From positions 39,930,860-39,994,859 of the forward strand of contig CM060462.1 of assembly GCA_030544235.1 (NCBI GenBank): a stretch of DNA of 64,000 nucleotides, given 5' to 3'. Numbering within the stretch: position 1 is the first letter of the stretch; each line of letters begins with the position of its first letter. The position numbers and the translations under genes were made by a program. The notes under the pieces are model-generated. The model ran no database searches. It had not been told where the DNA came from and saw only the letters and a list, made by a program, of their open reading frames with translations. Of this stretch, positions 26,293 through 37,826 are shown piece by piece. Source of the DNA: Lepturacanthus savala (Eukaryota > Chordata > Actinopteri > Scombriformes > Trichiuridae).

Positions 26293-26583
26293 CAGAGCTG
26301 CAACCATTAGTTAACTAATCAACTATTAACAATTAATAAATTAGAACCATTGATTAACCAGTAAATGTGTAAATTCTCTGGTTCCAGCTTCTCTTCTCTG
26401 ATTATTTCCTGGTTTCTTTAGTCTCTATAATAATAAACTGATGATCTTTGGACAAAAAAAGACATTTTAGGTTGAATCTTCATCTTTGATGAAACACTGA
26501 TCCACATTTAAACCATTTAATGAAACAAACTACTGATAAATTAATGATTTTAATCATGAAACCAGTCATTATTTGCAGCCCTG
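26293..26583. mobile_element. Fish MITE with GCTGCAA termini
   Basis: A 291-bp segment whose ends are CAGAGCTGCAACCATTAGTT and, in reverse complement, CAGGGCTGCAAATAATGACT. The interior is AT-rich with TTGATTAACC-type palindromes and no ORF. It resembles a common perciform element starting GAGCTGCAAC, from memory. A target duplication is not evident. Relatives or relics lie at about 3320, 15060, 57350 and 57990. Confidence 0.6.
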
Positions 26584-26610
26584 TAGATAAATATGAGGTT
26601 TGTAGGAAGT

Positions 26611-26626
26611 TAACACACAGACACAG

Positions 26627-26658
<32 letters not shown>

Positions 26659-26700
26659 ACACACACACACAGACACACACACACACACACACACACACAG
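26611..26700. repeat. (CA)n with CAGA interruptions
   Basis: CA tract interrupted by AGACACAGAC-type substitutions. A partner (GT)n at 26815-26880 lies in inverted orientation. Confidence 0.93.
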
Positions 26701-26811
26701 TGAATAACACTTCCTAATTGTAATGATTAATGTGTTAATCTCATCTCAGCGTGTCCATCAAATATTTAGTGAACAAACTTCCTCTGAAACTGGTAATAAT
26801 GTATGAGCCAG

Positions 26812-26814
<3 letters not shown>

Positions 26815-26842
<28 letters not shown>

Positions 26843-26880
26843 CTGTGTGTGTGTGGGTGTGTGTGTGTGTGTGTGTGTGT
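26815..26880. repeat. (GT)n microsatellite
   Basis: GT tract with two interruptions (GTCTGT and GGGTGT). Confidence 0.93.
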
Positions 26881-27465
26881 CTCATCATTAATTATTAGTG
26901 ATTTACTTATTTTATTAAAATTCAGAAAAAACAATAACCCCGACTTATTGAGAAGTGACTAAAACTAGATAAAATACTGTGGATTTTCAGAATAAAACTA
27001 GACTAAAGTACTTGGATTTTCAGAATAAAACTAGACTAAAATACGTTGGATTAAATACTCACGTTTTATATATATATATATATATATATAGACTAAAATT
27101 AGTCTATATTTGGAGGATTATTCTTCATTAAAACATGATTAAATGGATATATCCATGTCAGGGGATGGAAATCAGTTATTTAGTTCAGTTTAGTTAGTTT
27201 AGTAGTTTATTTAGTATCAGTTATTTAGATTATTAATCTAAACTGACAGTCGTTGCCTTTAATGTCGTAGTGCTGATAACGAGGAGCTAATAACTCAAAC
27301 TACCTGGTAGTTTTGTTAAAGCAGCAGATTTTCCTGCAGTGATTAAAAGGCTGCAGTTGTTGCCAGAAACTGAGGAACTCGTCTCCAGAACAAACCGGTT
27401 TCATAAAACAATGGAACAATGGTACAAATCCTCCGTTGCTGCGTCTAATTGTCTGTTCCTGGCAG

Positions 27466-27560
27466 ATGGTGATGGAGACCAGGACCACCTCCTCCCGCTG
27501 TGTTTGGACGACGCCTGTCAGCGTAGCGCCATCTACCTCAACAAGCCGGGATCCTCACAG
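27466..27560 (+). CDS. itfg1: ITFG1 internal exon with calcium-binding FG-GAP loop (third)
   Basis: A 95-nt exon lies between TTCCTGGCAG and CACAG|GTACC, phase 1 in and phase 0 out. With the G from the previous exon it encodes 32 residues beginning DGDGDQDHLLP and ending YLNKPGSSQ. D-G-D-G-D-Q-D is the acidic DxDxDxD calcium-binding loop of FG-GAP/integrin-alpha-type repeats; its first Asp codon is split by the intron. The Cys pair in LCLDDACQ and the following SAIYL agree with human ITFG1 (cysteine-containing acidic stretch, then STIYL). The donor is weak: after GTA it reads CCTG, lacking the usual G at +5. The last bases of the exon and this donor are repeated in the minisatellite that begins immediately downstream. 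Confidence 0.9.
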
Positions 27561-28932
27561 GTACCTGCACCTCTACTCTGTTGTTATAACATATATATAA
27601 CACAGGTCACAGGTACCTGCACCTCTACTGTTGTTATAACATATATATAACACAGGTCACAGGTACCTGCACCTCTACTCTGTTGTTATAACATATATAT
27701 AACACAGGTCACAGGTACCTGCACCTCTACTCTGCTGTTATAACATATATATAACACAGGTCACAGGTACCTGCACCTCTACTGCTGTTATAACATATAT
27801 ATAACACAGGTCACAGGTACCTGCACCTCTACTGTTGTTATAACATATATATAACACAGGTCACAGGTACCTGCACCTCTACTGTTGTTATAACATATAT
27901 ATAACACAGGTCACAGGTACCTGCACCTCTACTGTTGTTATAACATATATATAACACAGGTCACAGGTACCTGCACTCTACTCTGTTGTTATAACATATA
28001 TATAACACAGGTCACAGGTACCTGCACCTCTACTGTTGTTATAACATATATATAACACAGGTCACAGGTACCTGCACCTCTACTCTGCTGTTATAACATA
28101 TATATAACACAGGTCACAGGTACCTGCACCTCTACTCTGCTGTTATAACACATATATAACACAGGTCACAGGTACCTGCACCTCTACTGTTGTTATAACA
28201 TATATATAACACAGGTCACAGGTACCTGCACCTCTACTCTGCTGTTATAACATATATATAACACAGGTCACAGGTACCTGCACCTCTACTCTGTTGTTAT
28301 AACACATATATAACACAGGTCACAGGTACCTGCACCTCTACTCTGTTGTTATAACATATATATAACACAGGTCACAGGTACCTGCACCTCTACTGTTGTT
28401 ATAACATATATATAACACAGGTCACAGGTACCTGCACCTCTACTCTGCTGTTATAACATATATATAACACAGGTCACAGGTACCTGCACCTCTACTCTGC
28501 TGTTATAACATATATATAACACAGGTCACAGGTACCTGCACCTCTACTCTGCTGTTATAACATATATATAACACAGGTCACAGGTACCTGCACCTCTACT
28601 CTGTTGTTATAACATATATATAACACAGGTCACAGGTACCTGCACCTCTACTCTGCTGTTATAACATATATATAACACAGGTCACAGGTACCTGCACCTC
28701 TACTCTGTTGTTATAACATATATATAACACAGGTCACAGGTACCTGCACCTCTACTCTGTTGTTATAACATATATATAACACAGGTCACAGGTACCTGCA
28801 CCTTTCAGGACACCTTTACTGGTGCACCTCACAGCTACTCTGTTATTATAACATATATATAACACAGGTCACAGGTACCTGCACCTCACAGCTACTCTGT
28901 TATTATAACATATATATAACACAGGTCACAGC
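27551..28932. repeat. 50-52-bp minisatellite containing the upstream exon's 5' splice site
   Basis: The unit is TCACAGGTACCTGCACCTCT, ACT(CT)GTTGTTATAACATAT, ATATAACACAGG. Its CACAG|GTACCTGC is identical to the exon-intron junction at 27560/27561, so the first unit overlaps the exon end. About 26 copies follow, differing mainly by a CT indel and T/C in TGTTG/TGCTG. The last units are partly rearranged (28800-28932). Confidence 0.95.
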
Positions 28933-29625
28933 TGTTTCTGACTATAGAGACCAACCTGAAGCCTGGTTAAAGAACACATTCATCATGTTCCTTTAATAAA
29001 ACACAACTTTTATTCTGACATCAACTACAAAAGCAGATTATCCTCCAGAGACTTGATTCAACCTCCACATCATCACCTTTTATAATAATAAAATCACCCT
29101 ATAAACCAGTTCAACTCTCTCTCAGGAAGGTATGACTGTAATTATTACTGTGTAATTATTACCGTACAACACCAGATCTTGTGACTTTACATTTCTGGAT
29201 TATCCACTTGGCTCACTGTCTCACTGCAGGGGGCTCTTATTTTGAAAGTCTGGCTAAATCCATCCAACGGCGCTTTTATTTGCACAGCAAACGAGGAGCA
29301 GATATGAGCAGCAGCAGATTTACCTCCACACATGGAGCCTGATCCATTAATCCACACACACACCAATGACTGGATGTGTAGGGTTAGGGTGCACACGCTC
29401 AGCTGTTTGCAGCCTGTTTTTATCCTGTTTTTATCACAGCATCATGGCACCTTCCCACAGGCGTGTTTGGACGTACGAGGACATGTTTGCACATTTATTA
29501 GTGTTAACACCTGTGACAACAACCAAATACGTTTTATTTCTCCTGTTCTGTGGCATCATCACACCCTCTTTGTTCTTATTTTAAAACAAGTCACAAACAA
29601 ACTGCTTTACTTTGAACCTCAATGC

Positions 29626-29631
<6 letters not shown>
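28933..29631. other. ITFG1 intron, unremarkable
   Basis: Unique intronic DNA; GGGTTAGGGTGC occurs once at 29380. Frames at 29187-29396 and 29332-29724 have no recognisable domain. Confidence 0.5.

Positions 29632-29714
<83 letters not shown>
29632..29714. repeat. (AT)n microsatellite
   Basis: About 83 bp of perfect AT. Confidence 0.97.
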
Positions 29715-29716
<2 letters not shown>

Positions 29717-29939
29717 TTTTATAGATTTTGTGTGGTGGTCCCTGCTTCCACAGCCATAAACACACACACTACCTCCATTCAATTATATATAATATAGATT
29801 ATATATGTGTAAACACACACACAGTCAAACCTACATTACCAACAGGGGACCATGTAGGTAAACTGCCATGAGTGGACTTCTGTTTCTGGTCATTTTGAAA
29901 AAAATGTATAAAATTTACTTTCCACATGTTTTGCTATAA

Positions 29940-30250
29940 AATTAGTGAAAATGAGCTTTTTTAATTATTGTTTTTAATAAATTGCCAAAAGGGGACTTCA
30001 AGTGACGTCTACCTATCACAGAGAGGACGTCCACATAATCCAATAGAGATATGTAGTGTTTGTCCATCACAGCAACTTTCTATGACCAAGTCTCAATATA
30101 AATAGAATATTTATTATAGTTATTATATATTATTATAATATAAATATGACAAAACACACACACACACATACAAACCAACATTACCAACAGGGGACTGTCA
30201 GACTCCTGTTTCTGTCCATCACAGCAACTTTCTTTCAACAAGTCTATGTA
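29940..30250. mobile_element. Dispersed repeat fragments (copy B and a shorter copy)
   Basis: AAAATGAGCTTTTTTAATTA then AATTGCCAAAAGGGGACTTC and CTATCACAGAGAGGACGTCC match the element at 16930. CATTACCAACAGGGGACTGT and TCCATCACAGCAACTTTCT occur twice (about 29830-30080 and 30178-30232), showing local duplication. Confidence 0.5.
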
Positions 30251-30259
30251 ATAAATGGT

Positions 30260-30262
<3 letters not shown>

Positions 30263-30328
<66 letters not shown>
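30263..30328. repeat. (CA)n microsatellite
   Basis: About 65 bp of perfect CA. A second, shorter tract is at 30470-30500. Confidence 0.96.
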
Positions 30329-30469
30329 CCTCCACCAGCATCTATTCAGTTTGCATCCCACCACTTGGCAGGAGGCCTCGCTCCAGTTTTTTTTTATCCC
30401 ATCCTTCCACTTTCTTTTCTTTTTCGTAAAATAGAAATATTACAGGCTTATCTACCATGTCCCCCCACC

Positions 30470-30500
<31 letters not shown>

Positions 30501-30503
<3 letters not shown>

Positions 30504-32280
30504 CCCTGTGGACGTGCCTTCTTCTATCAGCCGTCAGCAACAAAAAGGGAATGAAGGAGGTTGACGACTCATGTGCTGATGGATGAAGTGAACATGATGT
30601 TGTGTGTCTCTCTGGGAGAAAACACTTCTCTCTGCAGTCGTTTCTGCTTTCTAGAAACGGCGTAACGGTAATAACCCGTTTCAACAGAGGCACACACACA
30701 CTTCTATATTTATCTACAGCGCCGTATTGATCTCATCAGCTCATTACTATTCATGGAGGAGACGGAGGAATGAAAAGAACTGGAGAGGAATCAGGAGGAA
30801 GGAAACAGATCCACTGAAGGAAAAGATGTTTTTCTGTCCCTTCATTGCCACTTGGAGGGCGACATCCCATCATCACGCAGCGGAGACCGATATGGATACG
30901 GACGTGCTGCCTTCGGCTGTTCATAGACTTCCTGCTGAGGACAAACTCGTTTGTTTCTCTAGTTCCAAACACTGTGCCTCCTCCGTCTCTCACAGCTCCT
31001 TCGTTCTTTCCTGCCGGGTTTTGGCCTCTCTCTGTTTCAGCAGCTGCAGATTGTGGTTCAGAACCACAGGAGGTTCCAGTCGTCTCTCTGCTTCACTTCT
31101 CGTCCTCTGGGCTCCGTCTGTTGGAGGTGGCTGCAGAAACGCAGAAGGAACCTTTTTCTGAGCAGCCATTTTGACAGGAAGGAGTATGTAAACAAGGGTG
31201 TTAACGTTACTTAAGGCTCAACACAACCCTGTAAAATGGCTGCTGGCAATAAATTCACTGTTATTTAAACCTCATGAATCTGAACCAGTTCAACAGTTCA
31301 TACTAATAATAATGATAACAATTATAATATGCTATGTCCCTTCATCATTAGGTCACAAAGGAACTTCCTTTCAAAAACAGTAAAAATGGAAACATTCGAT
31401 CCATTTAATAGTGGAATATTTTATTTATTTCTGTGGTTAATTTGATTCTGGTTTATCTGATTTCAGCACATCAAATAAACTGTGTTAATGTTTTAGTTTG
31501 ATCCAGTTTCTGCTGTTCCTCGTCCAAAATGGCCGATCATTAGAAATAAATGGAGGAGACCAGAGTTAACGTTAGAAATTAAACTCATTCATCCACATTT
31601 ATCTACATATTGAGGCTCTTGTTTCTACATTTGATGAATCTGATGAACGTTGTGATTTTATTGTTTAATGTAGTTTTGGGATCATTTTCTTTGTAAACAA
31701 ATCAAATCTTTCACCACTAACAGCCAACGGGTTTTACTTTGTGTGACTATAAACCCTTTAAATGGTTTAAAACTAATGTTCTTGGTAACTTTGACCCAAA
31801 GTGTTCTGTGATGAACAGTAGATCATGTTTCATCTGATTATTTCTTCAAAATAATCCAAACATTGAGTTTTTCAGAACTGGAATTGCAGATGAGTTCAGA
31901 TCAATGAGACAAACAGGCCGTAAATAAATAGAACTTGTTCACAGGAAGTTATGTTGATAAAAACAAACCTACCACAACCAGAGGTGATAATATATGATCA
32001 TCTGTAATTAACTGTATTATTACAGTTTCTATGATGAGTCTTCATGGAACGGGCTGATTTGACCTGATTAATTAACATGAGGGTTAAATCAGTGACCATC
32101 GACACCTAAAAGATAAGCAACGATGTCTTGTACCAGGTTGTGTCTGTGGCAAAGAAATGAAACCTAGTCCAACTGCACTTTTACCTTTTTACACCCAGTA
32201 TATGAGAATCTGTGGATGTAACAACCCCTCTGGTGCTGCTTAGACACATCTTTAGTGACGCCTCAACCAGGCAACATGAT
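30501..32280. other. ITFG1 intron, low-repeat stretch
   Basis: The longest array-free part of the window begins here. Open frames at 30727-31174 (up to 144 codons, both strands) have moderate GC but no domain, signal or splice context that I recognise, and they overlap each other, so no gene is called. Confidence 0.5.
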
Positions 32281-33800
32281 CGTCTCTCAACATCTGTCCA
32301 GGTGACGTCCAACGCTCCACCAATCCTCCTCAGATCCATAGCAGCCTCCAGCAGGTTCTGGGGGTCCAGTTATCTGGAATGAGTGTGTGTTGCTCCAGGA
32401 GTCTGAATTTAGCTCCTTCATTTGGTTGGCGGTGTCGCCTGAATCCCAACGCCTTCGGACAGCGACTCAGGATTTGCTGCAAAATGCCAAATGTCCTTCA
32501 GGTCTGCCACATTGGAACCATTGGACCAGACTTGATGAGGGGTCCTTCCAGTTGGAGATGATGTGGTCCAGGTCTTACTGTGTCCTGGTGGCACTTTGAA
32601 TCCTCCAGATATACCATGAATCCTTAGATTTCTGTTTTCTTAATGTTGTACTCTGCAATTCCTTTCCTGTCCAAATGTAGTCTTTCCATCTATTACAACC
32701 CCGTACTCTTCCTCTTCCTGAGATTTCTTCCCTTTTTCTTGACATTAAAGTATTTGTAGGGAGTTTATTTTGAAGGTCTAGACTAGAGATGTTACATCAC
32801 TGTTTAAAAACCCCTGAAGTGAACTTGTGATTTAACTTGATTTGACTTGATCTGTCCAGGTGATGTTGCATGGTTACCTCCACTAAAAAGGTTATGTTTT
32901 CGCCAACGTTGGTCTGTCTGATTGTTGTTGATTGTTGTTAGCAAGATAACTCAAAAAATTCATCCTGGATTTTTGTCAGACTTTCAGTAAATGTTGTGAA
33001 CGGTACCACGAAGAGATGATTCAATGTTGGTAATGATCTGGAGGAAATCCTGGTTTCTAGATCACTTTGAATGTTCTGTTGCTTGGTAATATTGCAGTAA
33101 ATTGACCTTCAAACTGGCACCACCTGGTGGTGATAACCTTCACCTGCATAGCTTAGCCGTTTGCTTGGCTAGTTCTAGTTTTCCATTTTCCAGTCTGATC
33201 CAGGCACCTTGTTTCTCCAGGCCAGCCATCTCAGCCTGAACCAGTAGGAGTCTCTCTTCTCTTTTCACACCATCTTTGTCATATTGTGGTTTGGGAAGTC
33301 TGCCCAGTCCTCCCTGCCGCCACCACGCTGTCTGTCAAGATGCTGCCAAACCTCAGATTCCATTCTGTCGACAGCTTCCTGCGTCTGTCACCTTTTTCTG
33401 GACTTAACACAGATTCCTGCCAAAACATCAGAGGTTCATCATGACCTCCCTGGTTCAGATGACTTTTAAATTCTATAACAGGACATTAATGCAGAGCTGT
33501 GGCTTTTGTGAAATTCCTCTAAAAGGCTCCAGGACCGAGGTACTACCACCACCTCTTGAGAAACCGGTTGATGGTCTTCTCTAATGCTGTCATTGACAGG
33601 ACTCCATGTCGGTGCATCCAGGATTTGATTTTCCCAGAGGATTACCATTCACAGTGAAAGGTTAAGGGGTCACCACGGGCTTGATGAAATGCAGCTGTGT
33701 CTTTCAGGGAAGATGTTGAACATCTCATCAAACCTCTTCACTTCTCTGTCACTGTGGAATCTGGATCTCTCCCAGAATGAAGCAACTGGTCGTCCATTTT
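32281..33800. other. Old, decayed repeat-like or pseudogene-like region
   Basis: GC-richer than neighbours, with several short frames (for example 33466-33648 on the minus strand and 32379-32599 on plus) of normal amino-acid composition. It reads like shuffled fragments of a decayed coding element. A recognisable repeat block lies at 32876-33140. No intact domain could be named. Confidence 0.4.
32876..33140. mobile_element. Dispersed repeat with GGTTATGTTTTCGCC block
   Basis: CTAAAAAGGTTATGTTTTCG followed by GTCTGTCTG, GCAAGATAACTCAAAAA and GATTTTTGTCAGACTTTCAG resembles a widely dispersed element I recall from fish and other animals. Ends and class were not established. Confidence 0.5.
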
Positions 33801-33809
33801 TACACCATC

Positions 33810-33860
33810 TAGCTAACCCAGCGATGCTAACCCAGCGATGCTAACCCAGCGATGCTAACA
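33810..33860. repeat. 14-bp GCTAACCCAGCGAT repeat, about 3 copies
   Basis: Three tandem copies of ATGCTAACCCAGCG-type units. Confidence 0.85.
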
Positions 33861-33974
33861 CACCATCCTCTGTCTAAAGCAAGAATATAAGTCATTCTAA
33901 CAATTATTTGATTAGATATTACTTGTGTACAGTAAATGAATATCTCTTTATTGTGTATTTATACTTTCATACAT

Positions 33975-34232
33975 CTGTTTTTCATATGTGCACCTGTGTT
34001 AATTTCGTCAGATGAGACCAAATATATTTTTTTTCATGACAAAAACAGGCAAATGAGACAAAACCAACACATTTTGTTTGTTGAACCTGCTTTGAACGAA
34101 TAAAGAAAAACTACTGACTGAAACTAGACTAAACTATTTAGAATTTTCTGACTAAAACTGGACTAAAACACTTTGGACTAAGACTAAATCATAGACAACA
34201 GAATGAACACTGGTGCACACATGAAAAACACC
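33975..34232. mobile_element. MITE with about 30-bp imperfect terminal inverted repeats
   Basis: The left end, TGTTTTTCATATGTGCACC then TGTGTTAATTTCGTC, matches the reverse complement of the right end, TGTTTTTCATGTGTGCACC then AGTGTTCATTCTGTT. The interior has TTTTTTTCATGACAAAAACA and ACTAAAACTGGACTAAAACA and no ORF. The ACTAAAACTAGACTAAA motif recurs at 26950-27060 and, in reverse, at 53110-53230. Confidence 0.65.
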
Positions 34233-35454
34233 TTCCTACCCTCCATGGAGACTCAGCCAGTTTCCAGTGGTGGTGTAAAGCCGTCCAGTATGAGGCTTGG
34301 CAGCCTCCACCCAGTCCTCCCAATCCTCCCAGTCCTCCCAGTCAGTCAGTCAGTCAGTCAGTGGTCACAGAGGTGACATTGACAGAAGGCACCACCTGGT
34401 CTAGCTGACACCACAACATATGGTCTCTCCATCTCTGGCTCTGAGTCATTCTACCTTTGGTGACCTCAGCCTTTATAAAACCACTGATAAACTGAGGTTG
34501 TAGATTCAGACGCTGTCACCACGTCATCCTAAAGGTTAGAATAGCAGCTCATCAAAAGGCATAAACGTTAAACTCTGATTTATTACCCAACCTGCTGGAC
34601 ACTTCACACTTTAACTGACTCTCACCTTTACCCACCACTGTAGGAAAATACGAATTAGAGTAAAGTACATAAATATTTATAAATATATATAAATATAAAG
34701 CTGTGATACTTTAAATGCTTCTATTGCAGAACAACTCATCCTCATTTAGACAAAGATCAACATTAATTCTTGTTAGGATTTGAGTAATAAACCTAATTTC
34801 CATCAATTAAAATATAAGTACTGTAATATTCATTCTGCAACGTTAAACACACTCAGATCTTGACTTTTACCACATTTCTATGAATCCTGTACTTGAATAA
34901 ATGAATTGACAGCTCGACTTTGTTATATCTGTTCATGAACCAAAAGCAAACTGGATATTTATCCTTATTACGTCTGAAAATACTTCACTGCTATGTTATA
35001 ACCTCAGTCTAAACGTGGAGAAACACAGGAACTCAATCAATTTAACCTCAAATCAGCAAAACTTTACATAGAAATAACAACTACAGGTTTGACTTTACGT
35101 TAATGTTGTCTTTTTACCTCGTATTTTAATGCTTTTACCTCATATTTTGGACTTTTTATCTTATAAATCTGACATTTTACCTCATATTAAAAAAAAACTT
35201 GAACTAAGCAAAATGATCTACAAATGTAAAATAGATATTTCAAGATGATTCTACTACATATTGTACCAATGGTACTAGACACAAGATGTTTTTCCCTGAT
35301 TATACTTCATTGTTTTGTAATCTTTACCTTTTATTCAGCAGGTGACGTCATCTCCTGCCTTCAAATCCATTTACTAATAAAAAGCATGAATATTTTATCT
35401 CTTAAACCCTCAAAGATTCTCACTGACATCATGTTTCTGTTAAATCCTACTTCT
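34233..35454. other. ITFG1 intron with minor repeats
   Basis: Holds a CAGT tetranucleotide run at 34338-34363 and CCTCATATTTTGGAC-type units at 35117-35185 related to 38765-38860. Otherwise unremarkable. Confidence 0.5.
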
Positions 35455-35531
35455 TACCGTCCTGCATTGGGCCGGAGTAGACCCTTCAGCGGGCCAGTTC
35501 TGGGCCCCGGGCCACATGTTGGACCCCGCTG
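35455..35531. mobile_element. Partial hAT-like MITE end
   Basis: GGGCCGGAGTAGACCCTTCA then GGGCCAGTTCTGG and GGCCACATGTTGGACCCCGC matches the right end of the element at 37521-37826. The terminal bases read GGACCCCGCTG instead of GACCCCCTG. The other end was not found. Confidence 0.55.
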
Positions 35532-36156
35532 AGATAGAGATGGAGCTGCTGAAGGATGAATAAATGCAATGATTTGATGATTATTTCCTGTAAAATCCTG
35601 GTTGTTTATCTCCAACATCACTTCCTGACAGTAATTAGCATCATATGGTGTCAACAGATGGGGAATAATAAAATGTGCTGAAGTCATGAGATTTAAAGGA
35701 GGAGAACGTTGTGTTGGATCCACAGATGGTTCTAAAGACTTTTCATCTCATCCTGTTTCTGTCCACAAACTAAAACACTGACGCAGCAGCTTCTAGATCC
35801 AGAAGGAACTTTTGACTTTTTATCACTAAAAGCAGCAAAGTGAATGTTTGTCTTTGTGTTTTCATTTAAAGAACAAAGACTCAATCACTGATATTCATGG
35901 TTTCCTGCTCTAAAGGATTGATTTACTCCAGATAAAAGACTTTATTTAACGTTGGAGCTGATGTTTTCTCTGTCATTTATGGATAAAACTCAACGCTGGA
36001 CTTCTGTTCTTTTTCAAAACGTGATGTAGAAGCTGACGTTTAAACCTGGAACCAAACAGGAAACGTCTGAGATGATGAATCCAGTCAAACAGCAGCTTCT
36101 ACCACTTCATTAGGCCGAGGAATTAAAACCTGAGCGGCTGAAGGGGGAGGGGTTAC
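35532..36156. other. Intronic sequence without a recognised feature
   Basis: No gene, RNA or repeat seen. The minus-strand 89-codon frame at 35454-35723 overlaps the MITE end and is not a gene. Confidence 0.5.
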
Positions 36157-37377
36157 AGGCTGTAAACAGGGCAACAAACGGGCTGTAAACAGGGCAACAA
36201 ACGGGCTGTAAACAGGGCAACAAACGGGCTGTAAACAGGGCAACAAACGGGCTGTAAACGGGACAACAAACGGGCTGTAAACGGGACAACAAACGGGCTG
36301 TAAACGGGACAACAAACGGGCTGTAAACGGGGCAACAAACGGGCTGTAAACGGGGCAACAAACGGCTGTAAACGGGACAACAAACGGGCTGTAAACGGGA
36401 CAACAAACGGGCTGTAAACGGGGCAACAAACGGGCTGTAAACGGGACAACAAACGGGCTGTAAACGGGGCAACAAACGGGCTGTAAACGGGGCAACAAAC
36501 GGGCTGTAAACGGGGCAACAAACGGGCTGTAAACGGGACAACAAACGGGCTGTAAACGGGGCAACAAACGGGCTGTAAACGGGACAACAAACGGGCTGTA
36601 AACGGGGCAACAAACGGGCTGTAAACGGGGCAACAAACGGGCTGTAAACGGGGCAACAAACGGGCTGTAAACGGGGCAACAAACGGGCTGTAAACGGGGC
36701 AACAAACGGGCTGTAAACGGGGCAACAAACGGGCTGTAAACGGGGCAACAAACGGGACAACAAACGGGCTGTAAACGGGGCAACAAACGGGCTGTAAACG
36801 GGGCAACAAACGGGCTGTAAACGGGGCAACAAACGGGACAACAAACGGGCTGTAAACGGGGCAACAAACAGGCTGTAAACGGGGCAACAAACGGGCTGTA
36901 AACGGGGCAACAAACGGGCTGTAAACGGGGCAACAGACGGGCTGTAAACGGGGCAACAAACGGGCTGTAAACGGGGCAACAAACGGGCTGTAAACGGGAC
37001 AACAAAGGGGGCAACAAACGGGCTGTAAACGGGGCAACAAACAGGCTGTAAACGGGGCAACAAACGGGCTGTAAACGGGGCAACAAACGGGCTGTAAACG
37101 GGGCTGTAAACGGGCTGTAAACGGGGCTGTAAACGGGCTGTAAACGGGGCAACAAACGGGCTGTAAACGGGGCAACAAACGGGCTGTAAACTGGACAACA
37201 AACGGGCTGTAAACGGGGCAACAAACGGGCTGTAAACTGGACAACAAACGGGCTGTAAACGGGGCTGTAAACGGGCTGTAAACGGGGCTGTAAACGGGCT
37301 GTAAACGGGGCAACAAACGGGCTGTAAACGGGGCAACAAACGGGCTGTAAACGGGGCAACAAACGGGCTGTAAACAC
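36157..37377. repeat. 23-bp GGGCTGTAAACGGGGCAAC minisatellite, about 52 copies
   Basis: Unit CGGGCTGTAAACGGGGCAAC plus AAA. Variants replace GGGGCAAC with GGGACAAC or drop the CAACAAA part (37090-37140, 37258-37300). Since 23 is not a multiple of three and the minus strand has no stop in any frame, all three minus frames stay open for 409-437 codons with the same 23-residue cycle; this is an artefact. Confidence 0.97.
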
Positions 37378-37396
37378 AACAATGAGGCTGTCACGC

Positions 37397-37424
37397 AATG
37401 AAATGAAATGAAATGAAATGAAAG
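37397..37424. repeat. (AATGA)n pentanucleotide repeat
   Basis: Five copies of AATGA directly after the 23-bp array. Confidence 0.85.
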
Positions 37425-37520
37425 GTGTGTAATGAAGCGTCGTGTTTTATGATCCCAGACGTAATAAACATGATGTTAAACTCATTACAACAGCTGTTCT
37501 GTTGTCATCAGTCATGGCTG

Positions 37521-37826
37521 CAGGGGTCCAACATGAGGCCCGGGGGCCACAACTGGCCCCTGAAGGGTCTGGTCCAATGGATGACTGAGAAAAAAATAGA
37601 AAACGTCCTGTTATATCACAGAAAATATAAAGACACTCGACATTATTCTAATACTTTGCTGCATTGAGTTTAGTAGTTTTAACAGATAATTTGGACTTTT
37701 TACCTCATAACTAAAATAAAATAATCTCTAATAATCTGTTCTACTTTTAATCCGTTTGTCCAGTGGGCCGGACTGGACCCTTCAGACGGCCAGTTCTGGA
37801 CCCCAGGCCACATGTTTGACCCCCTG
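37521..37826. mobile_element. hAT-like MITE with long terminal inverted repeats
   Basis: A 306-bp element. The left end, CAGGGGTCCAACATGAGGCC then CCACAACTGGCC and CTGAAGGGTC, matches the reverse complement of the right end, CAGGGGGTCAAACATGTGGC then CAGAACTGGCC and CTGAAGGGTC, over about 50 bp. CAGGGG termini are typical of hAT elements. The interior is AT-rich and non-coding. No clear 8-bp target duplication. Confidence 0.75.

Noticed and set aside
30727..31174. Overlapping 80-144-residue frames on both strands
   Set aside because: Mutually overlapping, no domain or splice context; expected by chance in GC-richer DNA.
36085..37398. Three minus-strand Pro/Leu/Cys proteins of over 400 residues
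   Set aside because: All three frames give the same cycle because 23 is not a multiple of three and the unit has no stop.
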